Source of the DNA: Paracraurococcus ruber
GTDB taxonomy: Bacteria > Pseudomonadota > Alphaproteobacteria > Acetobacterales > Acetobacteraceae
Direction: 5' to 3'
NCBI RefSeq assembly: GCF_004353985.1
Contig: NZ_SMOA01000031.1
Location: 1-42,576 of the forward strand
Length of the DNA: 42,576 bases
Shown here: piece after piece, positions 16,971-26,100 of the stretch
How the letters are laid out: each line of letters begins with the position of its first letter
How positions within the stretch are numbered: the first letter of the stretch is position 1
Notes under the pieces: model-generated
The model's input: the letters and a program-made list of their open reading frames with translations, nothing else
Database searches by the model: none
Told to the model about the DNA's origin: nothing
Program-made: the position numbers and the translations under genes

Positions 16971-19235
16971 TCAGCCTGCCTCGGCTGGCTCCGGCGCCCG
17001 CGCGGCGACCGCCTGCGGGCCGAAGCGCACTTCCTGCCAGGTGGCGGGCCGGCCGCCCACCTCCTCGCGGAAGAAGGCGTAGAACTCGTCCAGCCAGTCG
17101 AGGAAGCGGCGCACATCCTCGGCCGTGCGGGTATAGGGCGTATTGCCCGGCGCCAGGGACGGTGAGTGGTAGGTCACCACGAAGACCCGGTGGCCCTCGG
17201 CCAGCATGGACCGCACCAGGCGCTTCGCCTCCTCGATCGTCATGCCTTCGGGGCTGAGGCGGATGCGCTCCAGCAGGCCGAGATGCGACAGCGCGGCGCT
17301 GATCGCGACGCGCTGCGCCAGCGGGTGGAAGACCAGCGGCGCCAGGCGCTGGCCGTGGCGGAAGGCCAGCCTGCCGACCAGCCCGGCCGAGGCCGGCACT
17401 TCCAGCAATGTCCGCTCGCGGTCGATCCAGTGCGGCTGGGCGGAGACGGTCCAGCGGCCGCGCTGCCAGTCGGCGCCCTCGGGCGGCCAGCAGACCGAGA
17501 CGCTGCTGTCGACGAGGTAGCCGAGCCGCTTGAGGATGTCGGCGGTCCGCCGCCCGGCGCCGAAGCGGCCGGTGCGGTAGATGCGCGGCGTCACGCCGAA
17601 GGCCTCGCCGATCGCCTCGGTCAGCCGGCGCGCCTTCTCGTATTCCAGCGCCGCCGGCAGGTTGCCGACATAGCTGGCATGGGCGCTGACCTCCTCGAGG
17701 AAGGGCGGGTTCACCCAGGGATGCAGCTGCGTGCCGACATCGCACAGCCCGTCGCGCAGCAACTCGCGCAGCGGGGCGCGGCCATTGTCCTGCGACACCA
17801 CCGGCCAGTCCGCCAGGTAGACCGGCACCACCCCGTGCCGCTCGAACACCCGGTGCGCCAGGTGCTGCGCCGCCATGGCGCGGACATCCACGGCATCGCG
17901 CGAGAAGGGGCGGCCCCAGTCGAAGGATTCCTCGGCATCCACCGTGGTCAGCAGCAGCGGCTGGCCGGCGGGCGGCGGGGCCGGGGCATGGAAGCGCGCA
18001 TCGAGCACCGAGGCGGTGCAGCCGAGGCCGGTCTCCGGCAGCCCGACGAAGGGCGGGCCGAGCATGCGGTCGGCCAGGCCATAGACGCCGAGATAGCGGG
18101 CGGCGATGCCGCGCATGCCGAAATTCGCCTGTGCGAAATCGCGCGCCGCGGCGCCGATGCGCCGCCGCAGCTCCGCGTCATCCAGCAGCCGCAGGGCGGC
18201 AGCGGCGAAGCTCTCCTCATCCTGGAACAGGAAACCGGTGCGGCCCTCATGCACGAAGCTGTCGTTCACCCCGGGCAGGTGGCGGACGACAACCGGCAGG
18301 CCATGCGCCATCCCTTCCGGCACCACCGTCCCGAAGCCTTCGAGCCGGGACGCGAAGACCAGCATGTCGGCGGCGGCGAACCAGGGATGCGGGTTGCGCT
18401 GCTCGCCGGCGAAGACCACGGCCTCGGCCAGGCCGAGCCGCGCCGCGGTCTCGCGCAGCCCGTCCGCATAGTCGGGCTCGACCGCCGGGCCGACCAGGAC
18501 CAGTTTGAGGCGCGGGTGGCGGGCCCGCAGCCGCGGCAGCGCCTCGATCAGGAAGAGCGGGTCCTTGCGCTCGCACAGGCCGCCGACGAAGAGTAGCACC
18601 GGATCCTCCGGTGCGGCGCCGATGGCGGCACGGATGCGGGCGCGCTCGGCCGGCGGCTGCGGCGGGGCGGTGATGCCGCAGGGAATGAGGTGGCAGCGCC
18701 CGGCCGGCGCCATGCCCCGGGTTTCCGTATCGAGCTTGGGGCTGATGCCGACATAGGCCTGGAACAGGCCGAAGCCACGCCGCGCCAGGCCGCGCAGGCC
18801 CGGCCGATAGCGGGAGACGAGGACCGGCAGGCTGTCGTCGAGCGTTGCCGAGAGCACCAGCCGGCGGCCGGAGAGACGGGCCAGCAGGTAGCTCAGGAAA
18901 TACCAGTCGGCATGGGTACGGACATGCACGGTGCGATAGCGGTGGAGGTTCCGCAGCATCCACCAGACCAGTCGGCCATGCAGCGCGACGGAGCCGAGCG
19001 GGCGGGGCGAGAGATAGCTGACCCGGGCCAGGGTGGAGCAGGCGGCCGCCTCCGCCGGGTCGGCCGGTGCGGGCGTATGGGTGACCAGCAGCTCGTGCTC
19101 CACGCCTGGAGCGAGTTCCTGCATCACCGCGCTTGAGCGCTCCAGGAAGACGCCCTCCCCGGTGAAGGCGGGGCGGTAGTATTTCAGGATGTGCAGGACC
19201 CGGTCGCGCCGCCGTGCCGTTGCTTCGCCACCCAT
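16971..19235 (-). CDS. GT4 glycosyltransferase fused to a WalW-type polysaccharide deacetylase-like domain
   Basis: This is a 754-residue bifunctional-looking protein. Residues about 1-400 form a GT-B fold: HILKYYRPAFTGEGVFLERS, VLLFVGGLCERKDPLFLIEA, and the donor motif SRLEGFGTVVPEGMAHGLPV. After a linker, residues about 425-735 form a NodB-superfamily region: TTVDAEESFDWGRPF (about 431-445), LADWPVV, VGTQLHPWVNPPF, YRTGRFGAGRRT, and a terminal TYHSPSLAPGNTPYTRTAED. The last segment is characteristic of WalW-type deacetylase-like proteins by family knowledge. The start at 19235 follows GAAGGA with six-base spacing; the earlier ATG at 19274 lacks one. Proposed role (inference): add a sugar and deacetylate or hydrolyse the same glycan. 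Both halves keep conserved motifs, so no obvious decay. Confidence 0.85.
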   Translation of the reverse strand: MGGEATARRRDRVLHILKYYRPAFTGEGVFLERSSAVMQELAPGVEHELLVTHTPAPADPAEAAACSTLARVSYLSPRPLGSVALHGRLVWWMLRNLHRYRTVHVRTHADWYFLSYLLARLSGRRLVLSATLDDSLPVLVSRYRPGLRGLARRGFGLFQAYVGISPKLDTETRGMAPAGRCHLIPCGITAPPQPPAERARIRAAIGAAPEDPVLLFVGGLCERKDPLFLIEALPRLRARHPRLKLVLVGPAVEPDYADGLRETAARLGLAEAVVFAGEQRNPHPWFAAADMLVFASRLEGFGTVVPEGMAHGLPVVVRHLPGVNDSFVHEGRTGFLFQDEESFAAAALRLLDDAELRRRIGAAARDFAQANFGMRGIAARYLGVYGLADRMLGPPFVGLPETGLGCTASVLDARFHAPAPPPAGQPLLLTTVDAEESFDWGRPFSRDAVDVRAMAAQHLAHRVFERHGVVPVYLADWPVVSQDNGRAPLRELLRDGLCDVGTQLHPWVNPPFLEEVSAHASYVGNLPAALEYEKARRLTEAIGEAFGVTPRIYRTGRFGAGRRTADILKRLGYLVDSSVSVCWPPEGADWQRGRWTVSAQPHWIDRERTLLEVPASAGLVGRLAFRHGQRLAPLVFHPLAQRVAISAALSHLGLLERIRLSPEGMTIEEAKRLVRSMLAEGHRVFVVTYHSPSLAPGNTPYTRTAEDVRRFLDWLDEFYAFFREEVGGRPATWQEVRFGPQAVAARAPEPAEAG

Positions 19236-19302
19236 GGCCGGTCCTTCAATTCGGGCCGCCGGTCGCGGCGTCACCTGCGACCGGGCTGTGCCCGATGGCG
19301 CA

Positions 19303-19319
19303 TGTCGGGTTTCTTTACA
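19303..19319 (+). promoter_or_regulatory. 17-bp motif upstream of second PEP-CTERM gene
   Basis: The plus strand reads TGTCGGGTTTCTTTACA, the reverse complement of TGTAAAGAAACCCGACA. It is the third clear copy of the motif in the window. Orientation relative to the gene is the same as at the other PEP-CTERM promoter. It lies about 230 bp upstream of the -24 element. Confidence 0.65.
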
Positions 19320-19470
19320 GCGCTGGTCTCAAGGTTTGGTTTAATCGCTTCCACCCAGGATGTCTAATGGTTGCATTGTCTGATGAAGGGTGCACGGCTC
19401 CAGTTTCGTCGACCGCCCAGGCGGTCGGATGGCGGCCTGCGGCAGCAGGTTGTTCTGTAATTGGAGCAAA

Positions 19471-19487
19471 TGATCAGAAAATTTTAC
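19471..19487 (+). promoter_or_regulatory. Degenerate 17-bp motif, proximal copy
   Basis: The plus strand reads GATCAGAAAATTTTACA. It matches 13 of 17 positions of the 8899 copy in the TGTCGG...TTTACA orientation. It lies about 60 bp upstream of the -24 element, mirroring the proximal site at the other promoter. Confidence 0.4.
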
Positions 19488-19539
19488 ACTTGCCCTGGAA
19501 GTCTGTCCAATTTTTCAAAAAAATCAGTTGGTTTTAGGC

Positions 19540-19555
19540 TGGTATGGAGCTTGCT
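19540..19555 (+). promoter_or_regulatory. Sigma54-like promoter of second PEP-CTERM gene
   Basis: TGGTATGGAGCTTGCT keeps the invariant TGG at -24 and TTGC at -12 with correct spacing (consensus TGGCACG-N4-TTGCW). It lies 57 nt before the start at 19612, close to the 67 nt seen at the first PEP-CTERM gene. Confidence 0.7.
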
Positions 19556-19611
19556 GCAGGGGCGGAAACGACGCCCTGCTGTTTTCGGGGTGACATGACC
19601 GGAGCGTTACC

Positions 19612-20388
19612 ATGTCCCTTCGCCTGCTTGCCGGCGCAACCCTTCTGACCGTGGCCATCGCCCAGGCCGCCCAGGCCGGCATCGTGACGAGCACGACCTC
19701 GCAGACCGTGACCCTGCCCGCCACCTTCCTGGGCAGCGACACCAGGGCCGGCTCGACCTTCAAGATCCCGGCCATGCCGAAGCAGGAGACCGGCACGCTG
19801 GGTGGCCTGTCGCTGAATGTCGCCGCCACGACGGCGCCGCAGGGCGCCACGCTGCAGAGCGTCGACATCTCGCTCACCGGCACGGCCATCCTGGACTACG
19901 ACGTGAAGCATACCGGCTTCGCCCGGCCGAGCCTGGCCGATGCCTATGTCCTGTCCTATGTCGCCACCGTCAGCTTCGGCCTCGGTGGCCTGAGTCTCGC
20001 GCCGGCGGCCGTCGCCATCTCCGCCAGCGGCACCACCACGGTCACGCTGAACAGCCGCGAGGCCGCCGCGGCCAGCAGCACGGCCAGCAGCACCCTGTCC
20101 ATCACGGGGATCACCGGCAGCGCCGCGCTGAACACGATCCTCTCCGGCTTCCTGCTGCCGGTCAGCATCACCTACAGCGCCTCGGTCAGCCAGCAGAAGA
20201 ACCTGGTGAATACCTCCAGCATCGCCTTGTCCGGCGGGGCCGAAGCGACCCTGACCTATAATTGGGTGACCGTGATCCCCGACCCGACCCCGGTCGGGGT
20301 GCCGGAGCCGATGAGCCTCGCTTTGCTCGGCGGCGGCGTGCTGGGCATTGCCGCCGCCGGCAGGCGGCGTCGCGCCAAGCCCTGCTGA
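19612..20388 (+). CDS. PEP-CTERM sorting-domain protein
   Basis: This is a 258-residue exported protein. The signal peptide is MSLRLLAGATLLTVAIAQA then AQAGI, with likely cleavage after AQA. The body is beta-rich and Thr/Ser/Ala-rich. Segment FKIPAMPKQETGTLGGLSLN resembles the start of choice-of-anchor type extracellular domains, a tentative match. The tail is GVPEPMSLALLGGGVLGIAA then AGRRRRAKPC: PEP motif, hydrophobic helix and Arg-rich end. By family knowledge the tail is cut by an exosortase during transit to the surface. The ATG at 19612 has GGAGCG upstream. The sigma54-like promoter and 17-bp motifs link it with the other PEP-CTERM gene in one regulon, by inference. Not an enzyme by any motif I can see. 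Confidence 0.9.
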   Translation: MSLRLLAGATLLTVAIAQAAQAGIVTSTTSQTVTLPATFLGSDTRAGSTFKIPAMPKQETGTLGGLSLNVAATTAPQGATLQSVDISLTGTAILDYDVKHTGFARPSLADAYVLSYVATVSFGLGGLSLAPAAVAISASGTTTVTLNSREAAAASSTASSTLSITGITGSAALNTILSGFLLPVSITYSASVSQQKNLVNTSSIALSGGAEATLTYNWVTVIPDPTPVGVPEPMSLALLGGGVLGIAAAGRRRRAKPC

Positions 20389-20516
20389 TCCAGCCAGCCC
20401 CATCGATCAACGAATACAATAAGTACGTATTTTCTATGAAAACCCTGGTATTGCCAGGCAACTCCAGGATGCTGCCGGCACCGGGGCGCATTTGATTACT
20501 TGCCATTCACTAACCT

Positions 20517-20545
20517 TTGACGTACCGCGCGCATAGAGGTTAATG
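20517..20545 (+). promoter_or_regulatory. Possible sigma70-type promoter for the GT4 pair
   Basis: TTGACG (20517-20522), a 17-bp spacer and TTAATG (20540-20545) lie in an AT-richer stretch upstream of the gene at 20658. The -35 is good but the -10 is weak. Confidence 0.3.
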
Positions 20546-20657
20546 CTGACACAAGGCATTCAACCGTGCATTGCAGCAAGGGGCGGCGCGTGGACAGGCA
20601 GGGCGGCAGGAACCGCGGGCGTGGCATGGCCCCGCATGCGGGCGGCGGGCTGGGCGC

Positions 20658-21839
20658 ATGAGGATCCTCTACAGCCATCGCATCCAATCGCGCGACGGCC
20701 AGGGGGTGCATCTGCAGGCGCTGGTGGATGCGTTGCGCACCCAGGGCCACGAGGTCCGGGTGGTCGGGCCGTCCGGCTTCGAGAAGGCCGAGCTCGGCGG
20801 CGAGAGCCGCCTGGTCGCCCTGCTCCGCCGCTGGCTGCCGCCCGCCGCGGCCGAACTCGCGGAACTCGCCTACAGCCTGCCGGCCACGCTCCGCCTTGCC
20901 CGCGCCGCCGCCGAGTTCCGGCCGGACGCGGTCTATGAGCGCTACAATCTCTTCTACCTGGCCGGCGCCCTGGTGGCGCGGCGCCGCAAGCTGCCCTTCC
21001 TGGTCGAGGTGAACGCCCCGCTGGCCGAGGAGCGGCAGAAGCACGGCAATCTCCGCCTCCGCCGCCTCGCCCGCTGGACCGAAGCCTTCGTCTGGCGCCG
21101 CGCCGACCGCGTCCTGCCTGTGACCGAGGTGCTGGCCGACCATGTCGCCGCCGCCGGCGTGGCGCGGGAGCGCATCAGCGTCATCCCGAACGGCATCCAC
21201 CCCGAGGAATTCGCCACCCCCTCCCCGCCACCGACCGAACCGAAGGCCGAGCTGGTGCTCGGCTTCGTCGGCTTCGTCCGCGACTGGCACGGGCTGGATG
21301 CGGTGGTGCGCGCCATCGCCGCCTGGCAGGGCACGCCCCGCCTCTCCCTGCTGGTGGTGGGGGAAGGCCCGGCGCGGCCAGGGCTCGAGGCGCTGGCCGC
21401 CGAGCTCGGCATCGCCGACCGGGTGCGCTTCACCGGCCTCGCGCCGCGGGAGGCGGTGCCGGGCCTGGTGGCCGGCTTCGACATCGCGCTGCAGCCGGCC
21501 GCCGTCGCCTATGCCTCGCCGCTCAAGGTCTTCGAGTACATGGCGGCCGGCCGCGCCATCGTGGCGCCGGACCAGCCCAACCTGCGGGAGGTGCTGGCGG
21601 ATGGCCGCACCGCCCTGCTCTTCGATCCCGCCCGTCCTGGCGCGCTGTGGGACGCCATCCTGCGGCTTGCCACCGATTCCGGGCTGCGTGCCCGGCTCGG
21701 CGCCGCGGCGCGGGAAGAGGTGCAGCAGCGTGACCTGACCTGGGACGGCAATGCCCGCCGCGTCGTCGCCATGGCGGAAGCCGAGTGCCGCCGCCGCGCC
21801 GGGCAAGTCGCGGTGCTCGGCCAGCCCGTGACCGGCTGA
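20658..21839 (+). CDS. Family 4 glycosyltransferase (GT-B)
   Basis: This is a 393-residue protein, MRILYSHRIQSRDGQGVHLQ. The N-terminal half is an acceptor-binding Rossmann fold. Central VLPVTEVLADHV and ISVIPNGIHPEEF mark the interdomain region. The C-terminal half has LGFVGFVRDWHGLDAVVRAI, LVVGEGPARPGLEALAAELG, and a donor site at SPLKVFEYMAAGRAIVAPD. All are standard GT4 signatures. The start at 20658 is chosen because the MRILY strand is the usual GT-B beginning; a frame from 20571 adds a 29-residue basic leader without conserved features. The next glycosyltransferase begins eight bases after its stop, so the two are cotranscribed. Sugar specificity unknown. Confidence 0.9.
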   Translation: MRILYSHRIQSRDGQGVHLQALVDALRTQGHEVRVVGPSGFEKAELGGESRLVALLRRWLPPAAAELAELAYSLPATLRLARAAAEFRPDAVYERYNLFYLAGALVARRRKLPFLVEVNAPLAEERQKHGNLRLRRLARWTEAFVWRRADRVLPVTEVLADHVAAAGVARERISVIPNGIHPEEFATPSPPPTEPKAELVLGFVGFVRDWHGLDAVVRAIAAWQGTPRLSLLVVGEGPARPGLEALAAELGIADRVRFTGLAPREAVPGLVAGFDIALQPAAVAYASPLKVFEYMAAGRAIVAPDQPNLREVLADGRTALLFDPARPGALWDAILRLATDSGLRARLGAAAREEVQQRDLTWDGNARRVVAMAEAECRRRAGQVAVLGQPVTG

Positions 21840-21846
21840 CGCCGGC

Positions 21847-23025
21847 ATGCCCGAGCCTGACGGTATCGCGGTGCCGCCCGGCACCGCCCCGCTGGTCCTG
21901 CACGTTTTCCCGACCTTCGCGGTCGGCGGCGCGCAGGTGCGTTTCTGTGCACTTGCCAATCGCTTCGGGCCGCGCTGGCGGCATGTGATCGCCTCGCTCG
22001 ACGGCCGGACGGACTGCGCCGAGCGGCTGCGGCCCGGGGTGCCCTTCACCCTGCTGCCGGCGCCGGTGCCGCGCGGGCTCGACCCGTTGCGCGCCGCCTG
22101 GCGCATCCGCGGCCTGCTGCGCCGGCTGCGGCCGGCGGTCCTGGTGACCAGCAACTGGGGCAGCATCGAATGGGCGATCGCCAACCTGGCGCCGCCCCGC
22201 ATCCACCACCTGCACACCGAGGACGGCTTCGGCCCGGACGAGGCGGCCGGGCAGAAGCCGCGGCGGATGCTGGCACGGCGCCTTGCCCTGCGCCGGAGCG
22301 AGGTGGCGCTGCCCTCGACCGTGCTGCTGCGGGCGGCGCGGGAAGCCTGGCGGCTGCCGGAGGCGCGGCTGCACCACATCCCGAACGGCCTCGACCTCGA
22401 CCGCTTCCGGCCGGACGGCCCGCCGGCCGGCATCGCCGTGCCGGGCGAGGGGCCGGTCATCGGCACCGTCGCGGCGCTCCGGGCCGAGAAGAACCTGGCG
22501 CGGCTGCTGCGCGCCGCCGCCCTGCTGCGGGCGGAGGGCCTGGCGCTGCGGCTGCTCGTCATCGGCGACGGGCCGGAGCGGCCGATGCTGGAGGCGCTGG
22601 CGGCCGAACTCGGCCTCGGCGGCGACACGCTGTTTGCCGGGCATGTGCCGGACCCGGCCGCGGCCTATCGCAGCATGGACCTCTTCGCCCTCTCCTCGGA
22701 CACCGAGCAGATGCCCTTCTCGGTCATGGAGGCGATGGCGAGCGGCCTCGCGGTCGCCGCCACCGATGTGGGCGATGTGCGGGTGATGCTGGGACCCGCG
22801 CATGCCGCGCAGGTCGCGGCGCTCGACCCCGCGGCGCTGGCCGCGGCGCTGCGGCCGCTGCTGGCGGATGCCGGGCTTCGGGCCCGCCAGGGCGCGGCAA
22901 ACCGGCTGCGGGCGGAACAAGCCTATGACCAGGAAAGAATGTTCCAGGCCTATGCGGCGCTGCTGGACAGCAAATACCCCCCCCTGCCCGCAGGAATGAT
23001 CCAATCTATTGCCCGAAAAATATAA
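21847..23025 (+). CDS. Family 4 glycosyltransferase (GT-B)
   Basis: This is a 392-residue protein. VLHVFPTFAVGGAQVRFCAL (about 18-37) is the glycine-rich GT-B start. HHIPNGLDLDRFRPD marks the linker. GTVAALRAEKNLARLLRAAA and LLVIGDGPERPMLEALAAEL form the nucleotide side, followed by LFALSSDTEQMPFSVMEAMA with SGLAVAATDVG. This is a complete GT4 with both E residues of the donor motif region (E in DTEQM and in VMEAM). It starts eight bases after the preceding glycosyltransferase, so is translationally linked to it. The last residues (ARKI) run into an AT-rich intergenic stretch. Substrate unknown. Confidence 0.9.
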   Translation: MPEPDGIAVPPGTAPLVLHVFPTFAVGGAQVRFCALANRFGPRWRHVIASLDGRTDCAERLRPGVPFTLLPAPVPRGLDPLRAAWRIRGLLRRLRPAVLVTSNWGSIEWAIANLAPPRIHHLHTEDGFGPDEAAGQKPRRMLARRLALRRSEVALPSTVLLRAAREAWRLPEARLHHIPNGLDLDRFRPDGPPAGIAVPGEGPVIGTVAALRAEKNLARLLRAAALLRAEGLALRLLVIGDGPERPMLEALAAELGLGGDTLFAGHVPDPAAAYRSMDLFALSSDTEQMPFSVMEAMASGLAVAATDVGDVRVMLGPAHAAQVAALDPAALAAALRPLLADAGLRARQGAANRLRAEQAYDQERMFQAYAALLDSKYPPLPAGMIQSIARKI

Positions 23026-23086
23026 TAACTCAGAATAAATTATCAGTAACACAGGGATACCGAAAAGTAAGAAACGCATTAAGTTT

Positions 23087-23106
23087 TAGTTCAAATATAT
23101 GAACTA
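23087..23106. promoter_or_regulatory. Palindromic operator-like site before the RTX gene
   Basis: TAGTTCA-N6-TGAACTA is a perfect 7-bp inverted repeat with an AATATA centre, in AT-rich DNA 48 bp before the TTG start. A further half-site (CAGTTCAAA) occurs at 23125-23133. The form suits a dimeric regulator; the regulator is not identifiable. It could instead be a weak transcript hairpin. Confidence 0.45.
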
Positions 23107-23153
23107 CTAACGGTTGCAGGACATCAGTTCAAAACCGCGCACAGGAGGATCTT

Positions 23154-26100
23154 TTGTCCGGCACCGTGACCGCGCCTTCCCTGGCACCACTTGGCGCCAG
23201 CGACCTCGCCAGCCTGGCCTTCCAGAATGCCGGCGCGGCGACGCTGGCCGGGGGCGTCACCACCTTCGGACAGAGCTTCCTGCAGGGCGAGCTTCCCCCG
23301 GGTGCGGGGCTAGTGGCGCGGATCGGCGGCCAGCTGGTTCCCGTGCAGATGGACGTGAAGACCACCTGGCCGGACGGGTCGGCGAAGATGGCGGTGCTGT
23401 CGGTGGCGCGGCCCGACATCGCCGCCGCCGATACGCTGGACGTGGTGCTCGCCCGGGCTGGCGCCGATGCGCCGGCGGCCGGGCCGGCGATGGACCTGGC
23501 CCAGGCCATCAAGGCGCACAGCTTCAGCGTGGACATCACGCCGGCCGGCAAGCCGACCGTCACGGTGGATGTGCTGGACGCCCTGCAGAAGGCGCTCGAT
23601 GCCGGCACCGCCTCCTTCTGGCAGCAGGGCGCGCTGGCGACCCAGGCACGGATCGAGATCCCGCTCGAGGGCTCGCAGCGCATGGTCTTCGACGTCACCG
23701 TCTTCCAGGGCGGCGGCATCGAGGTGGAGGCGCAGTTCAACAACGACCGCGCCATGGAGCTGGTGGGCGGGCGGGTGAACTACACCGTCGCCGCGCGGCT
23801 CGACGGCCAGCAGGTGCTGAGCGAGACGGTGAACCAGGGCCAGTACCAGAACTGGCACCATACCTTCACGAACGGCCTGGATGGCGGCCAGGGCCTCGGC
23901 AGCCCGGCCGGCGGCTGGCTGAACATCCAGCAGGACATCGCCCGGCTGGAGAAGACCGGCGCCATCGCCGACTACGACCTGACGATCGGCGCGCCCGAGG
24001 CGAAGCTGGACGCCTGGTACGCCACCACCCAGGGCGCCGACTGGGGCACGCCGCTGGCGGCGAACGGCGTGACGCGCGACATGGGCACCGCCGGCTCGCG
24101 CCCCGATATCGGCATCGTCACCCAGGCCAACACGGTCTGGCTGACCACCCAGGATGCCCGCGCCGCCGCCTATGCCATGGGCCAGGCCGAGGCAGCCAGC
24201 GCCGTCCCGTGGAATTTCTACGACCGCGCCAACGGCACCTGGCTGAACCCGACCGACTACGCGAAGCTCTGGATGGATGTGCGGGGCGGCGTCGGCAGGC
24301 CGGGCGATCCCAACGCCACCGGGCCAACCCAGCTTGGCGACAGCCTGACCGGCTGGGGCCCGGACCGCGCCCACCAGCCCGAGCTGTCCTTCGTTCCTTA
24401 TGTCCTGACCGGCGAGCGCTGGATCCTCGACAACCTGCAGGCCCAGGCGGCCTTCAACCTCACCTCCGTCTGGCCGACGCAGCGCGGCGCGGACGGCATG
24501 GTGGTGGTCAACAACCAGCAGGTCCGCAGCATGGCCTGGGGCCTGCGCGAGATCGAGAATGCGCTCTGGGCCACGCCGGACGACGCGCCGGAAAAGGCCT
24601 GGCTGCAGGCGGCTTCGGACGCCAACTGGAAGTTCCTGGTTTCCAACATCCCGGCCTGGACCGCCCAGCAGGGCGAGCTCTATGGCTACCTGCCGACCAC
24701 CGCCAGCCCGAACATCGCGCCCTGGCAGCAGGACTTCTTCGCCACCACGGTCATCGCCGCCGCATCCCGCGGCAATGCCGATGCGATGACCTACCTGAAC
24801 TGGGCGAAGAACTTCCTGATCGGCCGCTTCGAGCAGGCCGACAAGGGCTTCTCCCTGAACGACGGCGTCGCCTACCGCCTGCTGGCCACCAACGAGGCGA
24901 CCGGCCTGAAATACCAGACCTGGGCCGAGGTCGGCGCGGCGATGCAGGCGGCCGGCCAGTCGAACGGCGATGGCTGGGCCACCAGCGAAGGCTATTTCGG
25001 CCGCCTGGCCCTGACCAACCTCGCCGGCATCTACCTGCTGACCGGCGACGAGCGCGCCGCCAAGGCCTACTACGCCCTGGCCGAGCAGAGCCCGCCCTTC
25101 ACCAGCGCCTCGGCGATCGCCAACGACCCGCAATTCTCGGTCATGCTCGAGGGGATCTATGGCGGCACCGTCCTCGGCAGCATCGGCGACGACGCCAAGG
25201 TCCTGAAGAGCCCGGCCGCCAACCTCAAGGCCGATCTCGGCCCCGGCCAGGACAGCCTGACGCTGTCGGATGGCGACAACATCGGCACCGCCGCCAATAC
25301 CGAGACGATCACCGCCGGGAACGGCAGCGACCGGCTCACGCTGCTGACGCCGCTCTTCGGCGGCAAGGTCGACCTCGGCGCCGGCATCGACACCCTGACC
25401 CTCGCCGATGGCGGCAACAACCTGCAGGCCCTGAACGTCGAGACCATCACCGGCGGCGCCGGCAACGATACCGTCACGCTCGGCAATGGCGGCAACACCG
25501 TCACGGCCAGCAATGTCGAGCTGCTGGTCAGCGGCGCGGGCGACGACGTGGTGACCCTGGCCGGCACCATCCTCGACGCGACCGTGGATCTTGGCGGCGG
25601 CAACGACCGGCTGGTCATCGCCACCGGCAGCAACACCAGCCTGACGGTCCGCAACACCGAGACCATCCTCGGCAACAACGGCGCCGACATCGTGGTGCTG
25701 GGGACGCCGGTCACCAACGGCGTGGTGGACCTGGGCGGCGCCCGCGACCAGCTGACGCTGTCCTCGGCCGGCCCGAACAGCCTCACGGCCAGCAATGTCG
25801 AGACGATCATCGGCGGCGCGGCGGCCGACAACGTCACGCTCGGCACCGCCATGCGGGCCGCCGTGGTCGACCTTGGCGGCGGCGCCGACCGGCTGGTCCT
25901 GGCCAACGGCACGAATGAGCTGCTCGTCTCGAATGTCGAAACCGTCACCGGCGGCACCGGCGCCGATACCGTCACCTTCGGCGCGCCGATCCTCGGCGCC
26001 GTGGTGGATCTCGGCGGGGGGGCGGACCGGCTGGTGCTCGCCTCCGGCGGGCCGAACCGCGTCCGCGTCAGCAATGTCGAGACCATCATCGGCGGCGACG

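Larger units (their letters stand above)
19236..19611. other. Divergent intergenic regulatory region
   Basis: These 376 bp lie between the minus-strand fusion gene and the plus-strand PEP-CTERM gene. They contain a perfect and a degenerate 17-bp motif, a sigma54-like promoter and an AT-rich core (19450-19535). No coding region is credible here. Confidence 0.6.
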
